Assembly (NCBI GenBank): GCA_017627765.1
Contig: JAGAGD010000115.1
Coordinates: forward strand, 18,586-82,585
Direction: 5' to 3'
From: Prevotella sp.
GTDB taxonomy: Bacteria > Bacteroidota > Bacteroidia > Bacteroidales > Bacteroidaceae
Length of the DNA stretch: 64,000 nt
Shown one piece after another: positions 1 through 9,410 of this stretch. Positions within the stretch are counted from its first letter, which is position 1. Every line of letters begins with the position of its first letter. The notes beneath the pieces were generated by a model, which saw only the letters and a list, made by a program, of their open reading frames with translations, made no database searches and was not told the origin of the DNA. A program made the translations under genes and the position numbers.

Positions 1-1122
1 AATTAGTGATAATGAAGTCTTATCTGTTATATGTCTAGTAACATTTAATGTTCCAAAATAAGTCCTGAATAAATCTTTCTCTTTACCATCAAAATAGACC
101 TTGAAAGATTTTACATTTTCTAGTGTTCCAAAATTTGTTTCCCTATCTTCCGGTTCAAAATTATAATGGTTTTCTGATATGTTTCCTATTATATCAATTG
201 TCCATCGTTTATTTGGACGAAAACTCATATACGTTTGATAATCTAGAAAATTAGGATTATATTCTCCATTAGTTTGCAAACTACCAAGTAAATATCTATT
301 TGTTTTATATCGAATACCATTTATCCAAGAAATTTTCTTTGTGCCAAAACCTATATATCCATTTGCTCCGAGTAAACTAGCAGCAAATGAACCTTCAACA
401 ATGCTTTTGTGTCCATATTTTGGTTCAAGTCTTTTATATGTTATATCAAGTGCTGATGACATTTTGTCACCGTATTTTGCATCATATCCTCCTGTTGAGA
501 AATTTATTTGTTTTACTAAATCTGGATTTATAATTGACAAACCTTCTTGTTGTCCACTTCTCACCAAAAATGGTCGATAAACTTCTACGTCATTTATATA
601 AACACTATTTTCATCAAATGAACCTCCTCGTACATTATATTGAGAAGACAATTCACTATGTGTTGATACTCCTGCCTGTCCTTGAATAAGTTCTTCAACG
701 GCATTGCCTGTAACTGATGGCATTGCTTTCATAACTTGAGCATCAATAGTTTGTACTTGTCCTATTTGCTTTCTTGTACCTGTAACTTCAACCTCACCTA
801 ATTCTGAATCACTAAAAAGTTGGATTTGCAGGGTTTGTTTACCCCTTGGGTTTCTAAGTACACGAGTTTTAGTTTTATATCCAATCATCGAAAATCTCAC
901 GACTACACTATCTTCGGAAGTTAAGTCGATTGAGAATTCTCCTTTCAAGTTCGTCATTGTCATTTTTCCCTGCTTGACAACTGCAACATTGGCTAACTCT
1001 ATAGGATTATTTTCCGTATCACTTACTTTACCTTGCAAAGTAAATGTCTGTGCCATGATTTCTATATTACCTAATGCAGAAACAAAAGAAATCAAAATAA
1101 TTAAAAATATTTTCCTTTTCAT
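1..1122 (-). CDS. TonB-dependent outer membrane receptor, 3' end beyond window
   Basis: I translated this on the minus strand from the ATG at 1122; 374 codons stay open to the window edge. It starts with a signal peptide (MKRKIFLIILISF, ending near a Met-Ala-Gln site). About residues 26-110 form a carboxypeptidase-regulatory-like beta-sandwich typical of Bacteroidetes SusC/TonB receptors. A plug domain follows, with the motifs VRGGSFDEN and VYINDVEVY at about 165-180, and then the start of the barrel. The family takes up ligands across the outer membrane using TonB energy. The ligand cannot be told from this part, and there is no visible SusD partner in the window. It diverges from glycerate kinase with 67 bases between the two starts. 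Confidence 0.9.
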   Translation of the reverse strand, partial: MKRKIFLIILISFVSALGNIEIMAQTFTLQGKVSDTENNPIELANVAVVKQGKMTMTNLKGEFSIDLTSEDSVVVRFSMIGYKTKTRVLRNPRGKQTLQIQLFSDSELGEVEVTGTRKQIGQVQTIDAQVMKAMPSVTGNAVEELIQGQAGVSTHSELSSQYNVRGGSFDENSVYINDVEVYRPFLVRSGQQEGLSIINPDLVKQINFSTGGYDAKYGDKMSSALDITYKRLEPKYGHKSIVEGSFAASLLGANGYIGFGTKKISWINGIRYKTNRYLLGSLQTNGEYNPNFLDYQTYMSFRPNKRWTIDIIGNISENHYNFEPEDRETNFGTLENVKSFKVYFDGKEKDLFRTYFGTLNVTRHITDKTSLSLI

Positions 1123-1189
1123 TATACTATATAACGCTATTTCTCCGTTATTATTGTGTAATAATGTTATCAAATCATTGTTTTTCACT

Positions 1190-2299
1190 ATGAAAAAATA
1201 TCTTTTAGCAATAGACTCTTTCAAAGGGTGTATGACAACCTTTGAGATTGAAGAAATTGTCAGAGAAACTATACTGTCATTTGAACCAGAATCTAAAGTT
1301 GTTTGTATTCCGCTATCAGATGGTGGAGAGGGTATGTTGTCAATTATTCAAAAATTAGAGGGTTTTTCTATTGTAGAATGCAATTGTCATGATGCCTTAA
1401 TGAGGAGAATTAAAGCACAATATGGTGTTGGTAGAGATGGTACTGCCATTATAGAAAGCGCTTTAACATGTGGAATTAACTTGTTGTCTGATACAACTTT
1501 ATGCCCAGTTAAGGCAACAACATATGGAGTGGGAGAGATGTTAGCTGATGCAATTAAAAGAGGTTGCAATAATATACTTATAGGTTTAGGTGGAAGTGCC
1601 ACAAGTGATTGCGGAATAGGAATGTTGCAAGCCCTTATTGATATATTTGCAACGAACAAGACTATTTTTGAAGTAAAAGCTTTTTTTAAAACAAATTTTC
1701 CAAATTTGACGATCACAATTGCTTGTGACGTAAATAATGTTTTATTTGGTGATAATGGGGCGGCATATGTTTTTGGTCCTCAAAAAGGAGCTAAAAATGA
1801 TGATATCTTCATATTGGACAGAAAGGCAAAAACATTTTCTACAATAGCATCAAATATTATGGGGATAGATTGCTCGATGTGTCCAGGTGCAGGTGCTGCA
1901 GGTGGACTAGGATATGCATTTATGCAGTTTTTTAATGCAAATGTAGTTTCTGGAACAGACATAATTATGGAATTAACATCTTTAAAACAAAAAATCAAAG
2001 ATTCTGATATAGTCATAACAGGAGAAGGAAAAGCAGATAAACAAACTTTGCAAGGCAAAGCTCCATATGGTATACTTAATGCTGCTAAGTTATACAAAAA
2101 GCCAGTTGTTCTAGTTGCTGGCCTGATAAAAGATAAAAAATTACTAAGAGATGCTGGATTTGACTATTTACTTGAATTGAATTCTAACATACCTAGTAGT
2201 GATTCTAATAATGTTCAACAAAAATATTTAGATATTGATTACAATAGAAAAGTTATTAGTAATAAATTACCAATTTTCCTATCTAAACTAACTTTTTAA
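1190..2299 (+). CDS. glycerate kinase
   Basis: A 369-residue protein of the GlxK/GarK glycerate 2-kinase family, which phosphorylates D-glycerate with ATP. The N-terminus MKKYLLAIDSFKGCMTT is the family's usual start, followed by PLSDGGEGM, a glycine-rich GLGGSATSDCGIGM near residue 135, PGAGAAGGLG and the TGEGKADKQTLQGKAP stretch. Length matches the family (about 370-380). The reading frame stays open upstream to 974, but that extension would run into the divergent TonB receptor and is not homologous to anything in the family, so I place the start at 1190. It appears to be a single-gene unit. Confidence 0.9.
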   Translation: MKKYLLAIDSFKGCMTTFEIEEIVRETILSFEPESKVVCIPLSDGGEGMLSIIQKLEGFSIVECNCHDALMRRIKAQYGVGRDGTAIIESALTCGINLLSDTTLCPVKATTYGVGEMLADAIKRGCNNILIGLGGSATSDCGIGMLQALIDIFATNKTIFEVKAFFKTNFPNLTITIACDVNNVLFGDNGAAYVFGPQKGAKNDDIFILDRKAKTFSTIASNIMGIDCSMCPGAGAAGGLGYAFMQFFNANVVSGTDIIMELTSLKQKIKDSDIVITGEGKADKQTLQGKAPYGILNAAKLYKKPVVLVAGLIKDKKLLRDAGFDYLLELNSNIPSSDSNNVQQKYLDIDYNRKVISNKLPIFLSKLTF

Positions 2300-2679
2300 T
2301 TTATGATAAAATGCAATTTACACATGTATTTTTTTATTAATCGACATTATGATAAATAGAGTTGTGTGAAAAGTTAAGTAGACAAAAGAAGAGAATTTAT
2401 TAATTGCAAAAGAATTTAGACGTTTTACTATTCCGTATTTTAATAGGCACTTTAAAATAGACTAAAAGAAATAAAACTGGCCTGAATTTATAAATCATAA
2501 CCTTTTAAATATTGTTTGACACCAAATACATTCATTTATCACGAAAGCTCTATAAATTTGAACGAATCAGCCTTTTATTTTTGATGAAGATTCAAATTTA
2601 TTCAAGTGCTGTTGGCGTATATAGACCTTCATAAACAATTAAAAGCGGAACTTACCATGGTGATAAAGTCGATATATGC
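2300..2679. other. gene-free stretch
   Basis: About 380 bases of AT-rich DNA between the end of glycerate kinase and the tRNA terminator. I see no plausible gene, repeat or RNA fold here. It is not similar by eye to the interspersed repeats described later. Confidence 0.5.
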
Positions 2680-2710
2680 AAAAAAGAGAGTCCTTTTCAG
2701 AACTCTCCTT
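2680..2710 (-). terminator. rho-independent terminator of the SRP RNA / tRNA-Thr unit
   Basis: Read on the minus strand, an 8-bp stem (GAGAGTTC / GGACTCTC with G-U pairs) and a six-base loop are followed by a run of six T. It lies about 12 bases beyond the 3' end of tRNA-Thr. Confidence 0.75.
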
Positions 2711-2721
2711 TGCGTTTTTTG

Positions 2722-2795
2722 AGCCTCTTGTCGGATTCGAACCAACGACCCCGAGATTACAAATCACGTGCTCTGGCCAACTGAGCTAAAGAGGC
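2722..2795 (-). tRNA. tRNA-Thr (anticodon TGT)
   Basis: Minus strand. The acceptor stem GCCTCTT pairs with AAGAGGC. The D arm has AGCTCAGTTGG, the anticodon loop TTTGTAA gives anticodon TGT, and the T arm has GGTTCGAATCC. No CCA is encoded. It lies one base downstream of the SRP RNA and is probably co-transcribed with it. Confidence 0.95.
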
Positions 2796-2796
2796 A

Positions 2797-2896
2797 GGTG
2801 GGCAAGCTACCTATATCGCGCCGCTACAACCAACTACCTTTGCTACGTTCCCGTCCTGGAGGATTCGAAGGGAGCTGGCCGTATAGGACTTACCCA
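2797..2896 (-). ncRNA. ffs: signal recognition particle RNA (4.5S type)
   Basis: About 100 bases on the minus strand. The two ends pair (TGGGTAAG with CTTGCCCA, then CCTAT with ATAGG). The distal loop region carries GGACGGGAACGTAGCA, the Bacteroidetes form of the conserved SRP domain IV sequence that binds Ffh (GGxCGGAAG...AGCA in Escherichia coli). The RNA works with Ffh and the receptor FtsY, which is encoded near 50 kb in this window, to target membrane proteins. The exact ends are inferred from pairing. Confidence 0.85.
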
Positions 2897-2907
2897 TTTT
2901 CGAAGTG

Positions 2908-2915
2908 CAAAATTA
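2908..2915 (-). promoter_or_regulatory. -7 box of the SRP RNA / tRNA-Thr unit
   Basis: TAATTTTG on the minus strand matches the Bacteroidetes -7 consensus TAnnTTTG and lies 11 bases before the inferred SRP RNA 5' end. I do not see a -33 TTG at the usual gap. Confidence 0.55.
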
Positions 2916-3049
2916 CAATAAAAAATCTAATGATTGATAATATGTACACTTTTTTTAAAGAATTTAACACAAATATTCCGATATTTAATTTAATATGTCG
3001 TGATTTCAATGTAAAATATAAATATTTGCCTTTTTAACTATATGATATT

Positions 3050-3080
3050 TTGTATAATTAAATTAAAAGTATTACTTTTG
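3050..3080 (+). promoter_or_regulatory. promoter of the DUF4199-to-uvrA operon
   Basis: TTG at 3050-3052, a 20-base gap, then TACTTTTG at 3073-3080: both Bacteroidetes promoter elements at standard spacing. The first start codon is at 3112. Confidence 0.7.
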
Positions 3081-3111
3081 CTGATATTTTATTATATGAA
3101 TATTTTTGTCT

Positions 3112-3669
3112 ATGCTAGTAAATAGTGAAAATACGTTTTTTTCGAAATACAAACAATTAAAAGCTTATGCTCGAATAGAAGGAATAATCGTTGGAGTCCT
3201 AATGAGTATTTGTTTTATGTTTTTTATAGGTGGATTTAGAAATATTCTACTAAGTTCCATATCCCTTTTATTTTTATTTTCGATTTTTTTATACATAACT
3301 ATAAGAACTATCAGATTTCAAAACAAAATAGTTGAAGAACGTCTATCATTCAGGAGAGCATTCGCTTTTCCTTTCTATTCATTATTATATGGAAATATAA
3401 TATTCGTTGTATTTCTTTTAGTCTATTTTATATGGTTTGATAATGGTTATTTTATTGATCAATATCTCATAATGATTAATGATACTAGAAATTCCACAAT
3501 ATTTCAAGATTATGGTATTACAAATAATGATATAAAACAGATTTCAACACAATTAAGTGAGGTCAGCCCAATTGACATATCATTTCAGTTTTTCATTACA
3601 AATGTAATTATATCTGCATTTGTAAGTGTTATAGTAGCAATAATAACTAGGTTATATAATAGAATTTAA
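3112..3669 (+). CDS. DUF4199 family membrane protein
   Basis: A 185-residue integral membrane protein with four predicted helices, at about residues 20-42, 46-66, 88-110 and 158-180. The helix layout and the position directly before a polyprenol-type glycosyltransferase match the DUF4199 family of Bacteroidetes, whose function is unknown. I chose the ATG at 3112; an in-frame TTG six bases upstream is less likely. It is the first gene of a five-gene operon, 13 bases before the glycosyltransferase, so it may act in the same envelope glycan or lipid-linked sugar step. Confidence 0.75.
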   Translation: MLVNSENTFFSKYKQLKAYARIEGIIVGVLMSICFMFFIGGFRNILLSSISLLFLFSIFLYITIRTIRFQNKIVEERLSFRRAFAFPFYSLLYGNIIFVVFLLVYFIWFDNGYFIDQYLIMINDTRNSTIFQDYGITNNDIKQISTQLSEVSPIDISFQFFITNVIISAFVSVIVAIITRLYNRI

Positions 3670-3682
3670 ACATAAAAAAGTA

Positions 3683-4648
3683 ATGGATATTTCAGTTATA
3701 ATACCTCTTTTTAATGAGGAAGAGTCATTACCTGAACTTTTTGCTTGGATTAAGAAAGTTATGGATACAAATAACTTTACTTATGAAGTTATTTTTGTCA
3801 ATGATGGCTCAACAGATAATTCGTGGAATGTTATAGAAAAATTAAGTAGTGAAAATAAAGAAGTAAAAGGAATTAAGTTCCGTAGGAATTACGGCAAAAG
3901 CCCTGCCCTATTCTTTGGCTTTAAAGAGGCCGTTGGTGATGTCGTTATTACTATGGATGCAGATCTACAAGACTCACCAGATGAGATTCCAGAGTTGTAT
4001 AGAATGATTACTGAGGACAACTATGATTTAGTCTCTGGTTACAAACAAAAAAGATACGACCCACTATCGAAAACAATTCCGACAAAACTTTTTAATGCTA
4101 CAGCAAGGAAAATAAGTGGAATAAAAAATCTACATGATTTTAATTGTGGACTGAAAGCATATAAAAAAGATGTTGTAAAGAATATAGAGGTTTATGGTGA
4201 AATGCATCGTTATATTCCTTATCTTGCTAAAAATGCAGGATTTAACAAGATTGGAGAGAAAGTTGTTCATCATCAAGCGCGTAAGTATGGAAAATCAAAA
4301 TTTGGACTAAACCGTTTTATAAATGGCTATTTAGATTTGATTACATTATGGTTCTTAAGTACTTTCGGAAGGAAACCCATGCACGTTTTTGGATTTTTAG
4401 GAAGTATAATGTTTCTTCTGGGTTTCGTTGCTACTGTAATAATTGGTATTGATAAACTCATAGCATTATCTAATGGAGTTCCACAACGTCTTATTACAGA
4501 TAGTCCATATTTCTACATATCTTTAACGACAATGATGATTGGCACACAATTGTTTATTGCTGGTTTTTTAGGCGATTTGATAAGTAGATCTTCTCAAGGA
4601 AGAAATGATTACCAGATAGAAAAAACAATTAGAATTGGCTCAATCTAA
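3683..4648 (+). CDS. family 2 glycosyltransferase, dolichol/undecaprenol-phosphate type
   Basis: A 321-residue membrane-bound GT2 enzyme. The N-terminus MDISVIIPLFNEEESLPELF starts the GT-A fold. VNDGSTDNS lies at about 39-47 and the metal-binding DAD at 92-94 (MDADLQDSPDE). The basic HQARKYGKSKFG lies near 197-208. Two C-terminal helices (about 233-255 and 276-298) are typical of the GtrB/DPM1 group, which moves a sugar from a nucleotide donor to a polyprenyl phosphate at the inner membrane. The sugar is not readable from sequence. It ends one base before apbE. Confidence 0.88.
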   Translation: MDISVIIPLFNEEESLPELFAWIKKVMDTNNFTYEVIFVNDGSTDNSWNVIEKLSSENKEVKGIKFRRNYGKSPALFFGFKEAVGDVVITMDADLQDSPDEIPELYRMITEDNYDLVSGYKQKRYDPLSKTIPTKLFNATARKISGIKNLHDFNCGLKAYKKDVVKNIEVYGEMHRYIPYLAKNAGFNKIGEKVVHHQARKYGKSKFGLNRFINGYLDLITLWFLSTFGRKPMHVFGFLGSIMFLLGFVATVIIGIDKLIALSNGVPQRLITDSPYFYISLTTMMIGTQLFIAGFLGDLISRSSQGRNDYQIEKTIRIGSI

Positions 4649-4649
4649 A

Positions 4650-5672
4650 ATGTGTAAAAAGCAACAACACATCAGCTATTGGCAGATTATAGTTTTAATA
4701 CTGCTGATTATTGGCTCAATATATATAATATGTAGTCACAAGAATTCACCTTATCAGAAAGATGATGGTGTTATTTTTGGAACAACCTACCATATTATAT
4801 ATCAAAATGACAGAAAGCTAACAAATGAGATTGAAGCGATTTTTGCTGCAATAGACGAGTCTCTATCACCTTTTAATAAAAATTCTATAATAACAAAAGT
4901 TAATAATAATATTCCTGTCAATCTAAATGACTATTTTATAGATGTTTTCAATTTTTCTATGAGAATAGCTAAGCTAACTAATGGAGCTTTTGATCCGACT
5001 GTAGCCCCATTAGTGAATGCTTGGGGGTTCGGTTTTAAGGAAAACCAAGAGGTTTCTCCAAAAAGCATAGATAGCCTTAGGCATATTGTTGGTTATCAAA
5101 ACATCTCAATAAAAGCGAATAAAGTAGTTAAGCAAAATCCCAAAATAACCCTTGATTTTAGTGCTATTGCAAAAGGATATGCATGTGATGTAATTGCAAA
5201 TATGTTTAAAGAAAACAATATCTCCAATTTCATGATTGAAGTTGGAGGAGAAATCGTTGCTCATGGCGTTAATCCAAATAACGATAAATGGAACATTGGC
5301 ATAGCATCTCCAATTGACAACAATGAAAGCATTGACAATTCATATCAGGCTGTTATAAGCATAAGTGATAATGCGTTAGCAACAAGTGGAAACTATAGAA
5401 ATTTTTATTATAAAAACAGGAAGAAATTTGCACATACAATAGATCCTAAGACTGGTTATCCTGTTCAGCATAGTCTTTTGTCTGCAACGGTTATTGCACC
5501 GACTTGTGCCATAGCTGACGCTTACGCTACATCTTTTATGGTTATGGGTATGGATAAGGCTAAGCATATTTTGAATAAGCACAAAGAACTTAAAGCATAC
5601 TTCATTTATACCGATGAGAATGGAAATAATAAGACCTGGTTTTCTCAATCTTTAAAAGATGTAATAAATTAA
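4650..5672 (+). CDS. apbE: FAD:protein FMN transferase (ApbE)
   Basis: A 340-residue ApbE family protein that covalently attaches FMN to threonine in periplasmic targets such as Rnf/Nqr subunits. An N-terminal hydrophobic segment ends in IYIIC (possible but weak lipobox), so it should be exported. Family motifs are GAFDPTVAPLVNAWGFG, LDFSAIAKGYACD, EVGGE, ALATSGNYRNF, HTIDPKTGYPV and the metal-binding ADAYAT region. I start at ATG 4650, directly after the glycosyltransferase stop; the frame could extend to a TTG at 4635 inside that gene, which is unlikely. No flavinylation target is visible nearby. Confidence 0.9.
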   Translation: MCKKQQHISYWQIIVLILLIIGSIYIICSHKNSPYQKDDGVIFGTTYHIIYQNDRKLTNEIEAIFAAIDESLSPFNKNSIITKVNNNIPVNLNDYFIDVFNFSMRIAKLTNGAFDPTVAPLVNAWGFGFKENQEVSPKSIDSLRHIVGYQNISIKANKVVKQNPKITLDFSAIAKGYACDVIANMFKENNISNFMIEVGGEIVAHGVNPNNDKWNIGIASPIDNNESIDNSYQAVISISDNALATSGNYRNFYYKNRKKFAHTIDPKTGYPVQHSLLSATVIAPTCAIADAYATSFMVMGMDKAKHILNKHKELKAYFIYTDENGNNKTWFSQSLKDVIN

Positions 5673-5677
5673 AGACG

Positions 5678-6376
5678 ATGGACAATTCAAGTAATTATCA
5701 GCTACTAGTTGACAGAATGTTGTCCCTTCCCCTTTTTATGGGAATGACACAGGGCTCAATGAATGAAATAATGACCCAAACGAGATTAGATTTTCATAAA
5801 TATGTAGCTAATGAAAAAATTATTTGTGCAGAAGATCCATGCGACTCACTTCTGTTCTTAATAAAAGGAAATATTCTAATGTCCACTTGCTCTATAAATA
5901 AGACTTACATTTTTGAAGAAGAGCTGAAGTCACCAGCTGTTATAGAGCCTGAACGTTTGTTTGGTTTTTCCCAACGATATTTCAGTTCTTATTCCACTTT
6001 AACCGAATGTAGTATTGTTAAAATATTAAAAGAGGATGTTCTAAGTCTAGCTTCAAAATATGAAATATTCCATTTTAATCTTTTAAATATAATATCAACA
6101 CGTTCCCAAAGAGACAGAATTAGGATTTGGCAAAATTTACCAAATGGAATAGTTAAAAAAATAACCTCTTTCATATTAGACCATTGCATATATCCTGCAG
6201 GTAAGAAAAAAATGGTTATAACGATGCAGCAGTTATCGCAATATCTGTATGAGAGCAGGTTGAACACTTCTCAGACACTGCATGAGTTAGAAGAAAAGAA
6301 ACTAATAATAATGAAACGAGGAATTATTGAAATCCCAAAACTTGAGCAGCTTATTAGTTATAAAAATTCTCTATGA
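5678..6376 (+). CDS. Crp/Fnr family transcriptional regulator
   Basis: A 232-residue protein with a cyclic-nucleotide-binding-like beta-barrel (about 20-140) and a C-terminal winged helix-turn-helix (about 165-225, with MQQLSQYLYESRLNTSQTLHELEEKKLI). No N-terminal cysteine cluster of the FNR iron-sulfur type is present and I see no clear cAMP-binding arginine motif, so the ligand is unknown. It sits 5 bases after apbE and 11 before uvrA, so it is part of the operon and could control it, though no operator is identified. Confidence 0.82.
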   Translation: MDNSSNYQLLVDRMLSLPLFMGMTQGSMNEIMTQTRLDFHKYVANEKIICAEDPCDSLLFLIKGNILMSTCSINKTYIFEEELKSPAVIEPERLFGFSQRYFSSYSTLTECSIVKILKEDVLSLASKYEIFHFNLLNIISTRSQRDRIRIWQNLPNGIVKKITSFILDHCIYPAGKKKMVITMQQLSQYLYESRLNTSQTLHELEEKKLIIMKRGIIEIPKLEQLISYKNSL

Positions 6377-6387
6377 CTTTGTAAACC

Positions 6388-9201
6388 ATGACACATATTA
6401 ATATAAAAGGAGCAAAAGAAAATAACCTAAAGAACATAAGTCTTAAAATTCCACATAACAAGTTTGTTGTTATCACAGGAGTAAGTGGTTCTGGTAAAAC
6501 ATCGTTAGCTTTTGACACTCTATACGCTGAAGGTCAGCGTCGGTATGTTGAAAGTCTTTCTTCATACGCACGTTTATTTTTAGGGAGAATGAAGAAACCA
6601 AAATGCGATAGCATCACACAACTGCCACCAGCAATTGCTATAGAACAAAAAGTTGTAAGTCGGAATCCGCGTTCTACAGTAGGTACTTCTACCGAAATAT
6701 ATGATTATTTGCGATTGTTATTTGCACGTATCGGCAAAACATACTCTCCTATTTCAGGCAATATCGTAAAAAAGCATACGACAGAAGATGTTGTAAAGAG
6801 CATATTAAATTTGTCCAAAGATACGCTGTTATATATATTATCACCTATTAATATTTCTATTCAAAAGGACAATTTAGATAAATACTTAATATCAAAATTG
6901 CAAAATGGATATACAAGATTGTTTTGCAAAGATGAATTATTAAAAATTGAAGATTTCTTAAGTAAATTTGAAAAATCTAAAGTAAGTGAAGATGACATCA
7001 AAATCTTAATTGACAGGTTGCATGTTGATGATAATTCAGACACCCTGTCAAGGATGCGTGAGAGTATAGAAACTGCTTTTTACGAAGGCGACAATGAATG
7101 TATAGTTTATCTACCATCAACAAAAGAGTCATTATATTTCTCTTCTCGCTTTGAATGTGACGGAATTAAATTTGAAGAACCTACAGAAAATATGTTCTCA
7201 TTCAATTCACCACTTGGAGCGTGTCCTACCTGCGAAGGTTTTGGAAATATAATTGGAATTGACGAAAAACTTGTCATTCCCAACAGTTCATTAAGTGTTT
7301 TTGATGGTTGTGTACAATGTTGGCATGGTGAGAAAATGAAAATATGGCAAGATGAATTTTGTAGAAGAGCTGCAATAGATTCGTTTCCAATATTCACACC
7401 ATATCATGAACTTTCGCAGAAACATAAAGATTGGCTTTGGCATGGCCTTCCATCTGATTTACATCATGACATAGACGAGCAAGTAAATATTGATGCATTT
7501 TTCAAAATGGTTAAAGACAACCAGTACAAGATTCAATATCGTGTAATGATGAGTCGATATAGAGGTAAGACACTATGTCCACGCTGCAAAGGAACTAGAC
7601 TAAAAGAAGAGACTCGGAATGTTAAGATTGACGAGAAAACCATTCAGGATCTAATAGAAATGCCAATATCAGCTTTATACAAATGGTTTAAAAGCATAAA
7701 CTTAACAGAGGAAGATAAAAACGTAGGAAAAAGAGCTATAACAGAAATATTAAGCCGCTTAAGCTATCTTGAGAACGTAGGTCTTGGATATTTAACACTT
7801 AACAGGTTGTCTAACACGCTGAGTGGTGGTGAAAGTCAACGTATAAACTTAACGACTTCATTGGGAAGTTCTCTTGTTGGTTCATTGTACATATTAGATG
7901 AGCCAAGTATAGGATTACACTCAAGAGATACACACAAGCTTATATCCATTATTCAACAATTACGTGACATGGATAATACTGTTATTGTTGTTGAGCACGA
8001 TGAAGATATTATGCGAGCAGCAGATTATTTAATAGATATTGGTCCAGACGCAGGAAGATATGGTGGGAATGTTGTATTTCAAGGTGATACAAAAATGATT
8101 TCTGAAGCTACATCTGAGCAATATCCACTTAGCCATACAGTCAAATATCTCAGTAAGGTAGAGTCAATTCCTGTTCCGTCTTCAAGGCGAAAATGGAATC
8201 TTAACATAGAGATCAAAGGAGCAAGAATGAATAATTTAAAGGGAATTGACGTGAAATTTCCATTAAATGTATTGACTGTAGTTACTGGTGTGAGTGGTAG
8301 TGGAAAGTCTTCACTTGTTCGAGGTATTTTATATCCTGCTCTCAAAAGACATCTTAATGAAGTTTGTGATCCGCCTGGCGACTATATATCTTTGGATGGA
8401 GACTGGAATATGATAGAGCATGTTGAGATGGTTGACCAGAATCCTATTGGTAAGAGTTCTCGTTCAAATCCTGTTACTTATGTAAAGGCATTTGATTTGA
8501 TTAGACAACTATTTGCCGACCAGACTTTGTCTAAGCAAATGGGATATTCACCACAATATTTTTCTTTTAATACTGACGGAGGAAGGTGTGACGAATGTAA
8601 AGGAACCGGTGAGATATACGTTGAAATGCAGTTTATGCCAGATCTTGTTTTAGAATGTGATGTATGTCATGGTATGCGCTATAAGCGTGATATACTTGAT
8701 GTTAAATTTAAGGGTAAGAATATAAGTGATGTCCTTGACATGTCTGTTAACGAAGCATTTGATTTCTTTTTGGAGAACAATCAAGAGCAAATCGCAAATA
8801 AGCTTAAACCTCTTAAAGATGTTGGATTGGGGTATATCAAGTTAGGGCAAAGTTCTTCTTCTTTGTCTGGAGGTGAGAATCAAAGAGTTAAATTAGCATA
8901 TTATATCGGTCAGGAAAGGCAAGCCCCTACCCTTTTCATTTTTGATGAACCAACAACAGGATTACATTTCCATGATATTCAGAAACTGTTAGGTGCATTT
9001 AATTCATTAATCCAAAAAGGTCATAGCATAATAGTGATTGAACATAACTTGGAAGTAATAAAGTGTGCTGACTATATCATTGATCTTGGTCCTGATGCTG
9101 GAGTGAATGGTGGCGAGATTGTTGCTGAGGGTACGCCGGAGCAAGTAGCAAATAGTGGAAAGGGCTTTACTTCTTACTACCTAAAAGAGAAAATTAGTTA
9201 A
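6388..9201 (+). CDS. UvrA family excinuclease subunit A, paralogue with degenerate first zinc module
   Basis: A 937-residue UvrA family ATPase. It has Walker A GVSGSGKTSLAFDT near residue 31, UvrA motif RNPRSTVGTSTEIYDYLRLL, signature LSGGESQRINL near 478 with LDEPSIGLHSRD, a second Walker A GVSGSGKSSLV near 634, and a second signature LSGGENQRVKL with FDEPTTGLHFHD. The C-terminal zinc module is intact (CDECKGTG and CDVCHGM). The first zinc module is not: in place of a CxxC pair only C257 remains (CDGIKF), while C279 and C282 are kept. Bacteroidales commonly carry more than one UvrA; this looks like a secondary one, so I do not assign uvrA proper. It may act in DNA damage recognition. Confidence 0.85.
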   Translation: MTHINIKGAKENNLKNISLKIPHNKFVVITGVSGSGKTSLAFDTLYAEGQRRYVESLSSYARLFLGRMKKPKCDSITQLPPAIAIEQKVVSRNPRSTVGTSTEIYDYLRLLFARIGKTYSPISGNIVKKHTTEDVVKSILNLSKDTLLYILSPINISIQKDNLDKYLISKLQNGYTRLFCKDELLKIEDFLSKFEKSKVSEDDIKILIDRLHVDDNSDTLSRMRESIETAFYEGDNECIVYLPSTKESLYFSSRFECDGIKFEEPTENMFSFNSPLGACPTCEGFGNIIGIDEKLVIPNSSLSVFDGCVQCWHGEKMKIWQDEFCRRAAIDSFPIFTPYHELSQKHKDWLWHGLPSDLHHDIDEQVNIDAFFKMVKDNQYKIQYRVMMSRYRGKTLCPRCKGTRLKEETRNVKIDEKTIQDLIEMPISALYKWFKSINLTEEDKNVGKRAITEILSRLSYLENVGLGYLTLNRLSNTLSGGESQRINLTTSLGSSLVGSLYILDEPSIGLHSRDTHKLISIIQQLRDMDNTVIVVEHDEDIMRAADYLIDIGPDAGRYGGNVVFQGDTKMISEATSEQYPLSHTVKYLSKVESIPVPSSRRKWNLNIEIKGARMNNLKGIDVKFPLNVLTVVTGVSGSGKSSLVRGILYPALKRHLNEVCDPPGDYISLDGDWNMIEHVEMVDQNPIGKSSRSNPVTYVKAFDLIRQLFADQTLSKQMGYSPQYFSFNTDGGRCDECKGTGEIYVEMQFMPDLVLECDVCHGMRYKRDILDVKFKGKNISDVLDMSVNEAFDFFLENNQEQIANKLKPLKDVGLGYIKLGQSSSSLSGGENQRVKLAYYIGQERQAPTLFIFDEPTTGLHFHDIQKLLGAFNSLIQKGHSIIVIEHNLEVIKCADYIIDLGPDAGVNGGEIVAEGTPEQVANSGKGFTSYYLKEKIS

Positions 9202-9271
9202 ATTTCCATAATTCAAAAACTCATCATGCTAATTATAACTATTGAGCAATAATAAATTGAATTTAAATTAT

Positions 9272-9279
9272 TAATTTTG
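9272..9279 (+). promoter_or_regulatory. -7 box of tRNA-Thr(CGT)
   Basis: TAATTTTG ends 25 bases before the tRNA. No TTG is found at the usual gap upstream. Confidence 0.45.
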
Positions 9280-9304
9280 CATCGATTTAAAAAAAATCGT
9301 TGTT

Positions 9305-9377
<73 letters not shown>

Positions 9378-9410
9378 CATTATTTATAATGTTTGTACAA
9401 GACTGTTTTT

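Noticed and set aside
2768-3037. Open frame of 89 codons on the plus strand
   Set aside because: It runs antisense through tRNA-Thr and the SRP RNA and has no family features.
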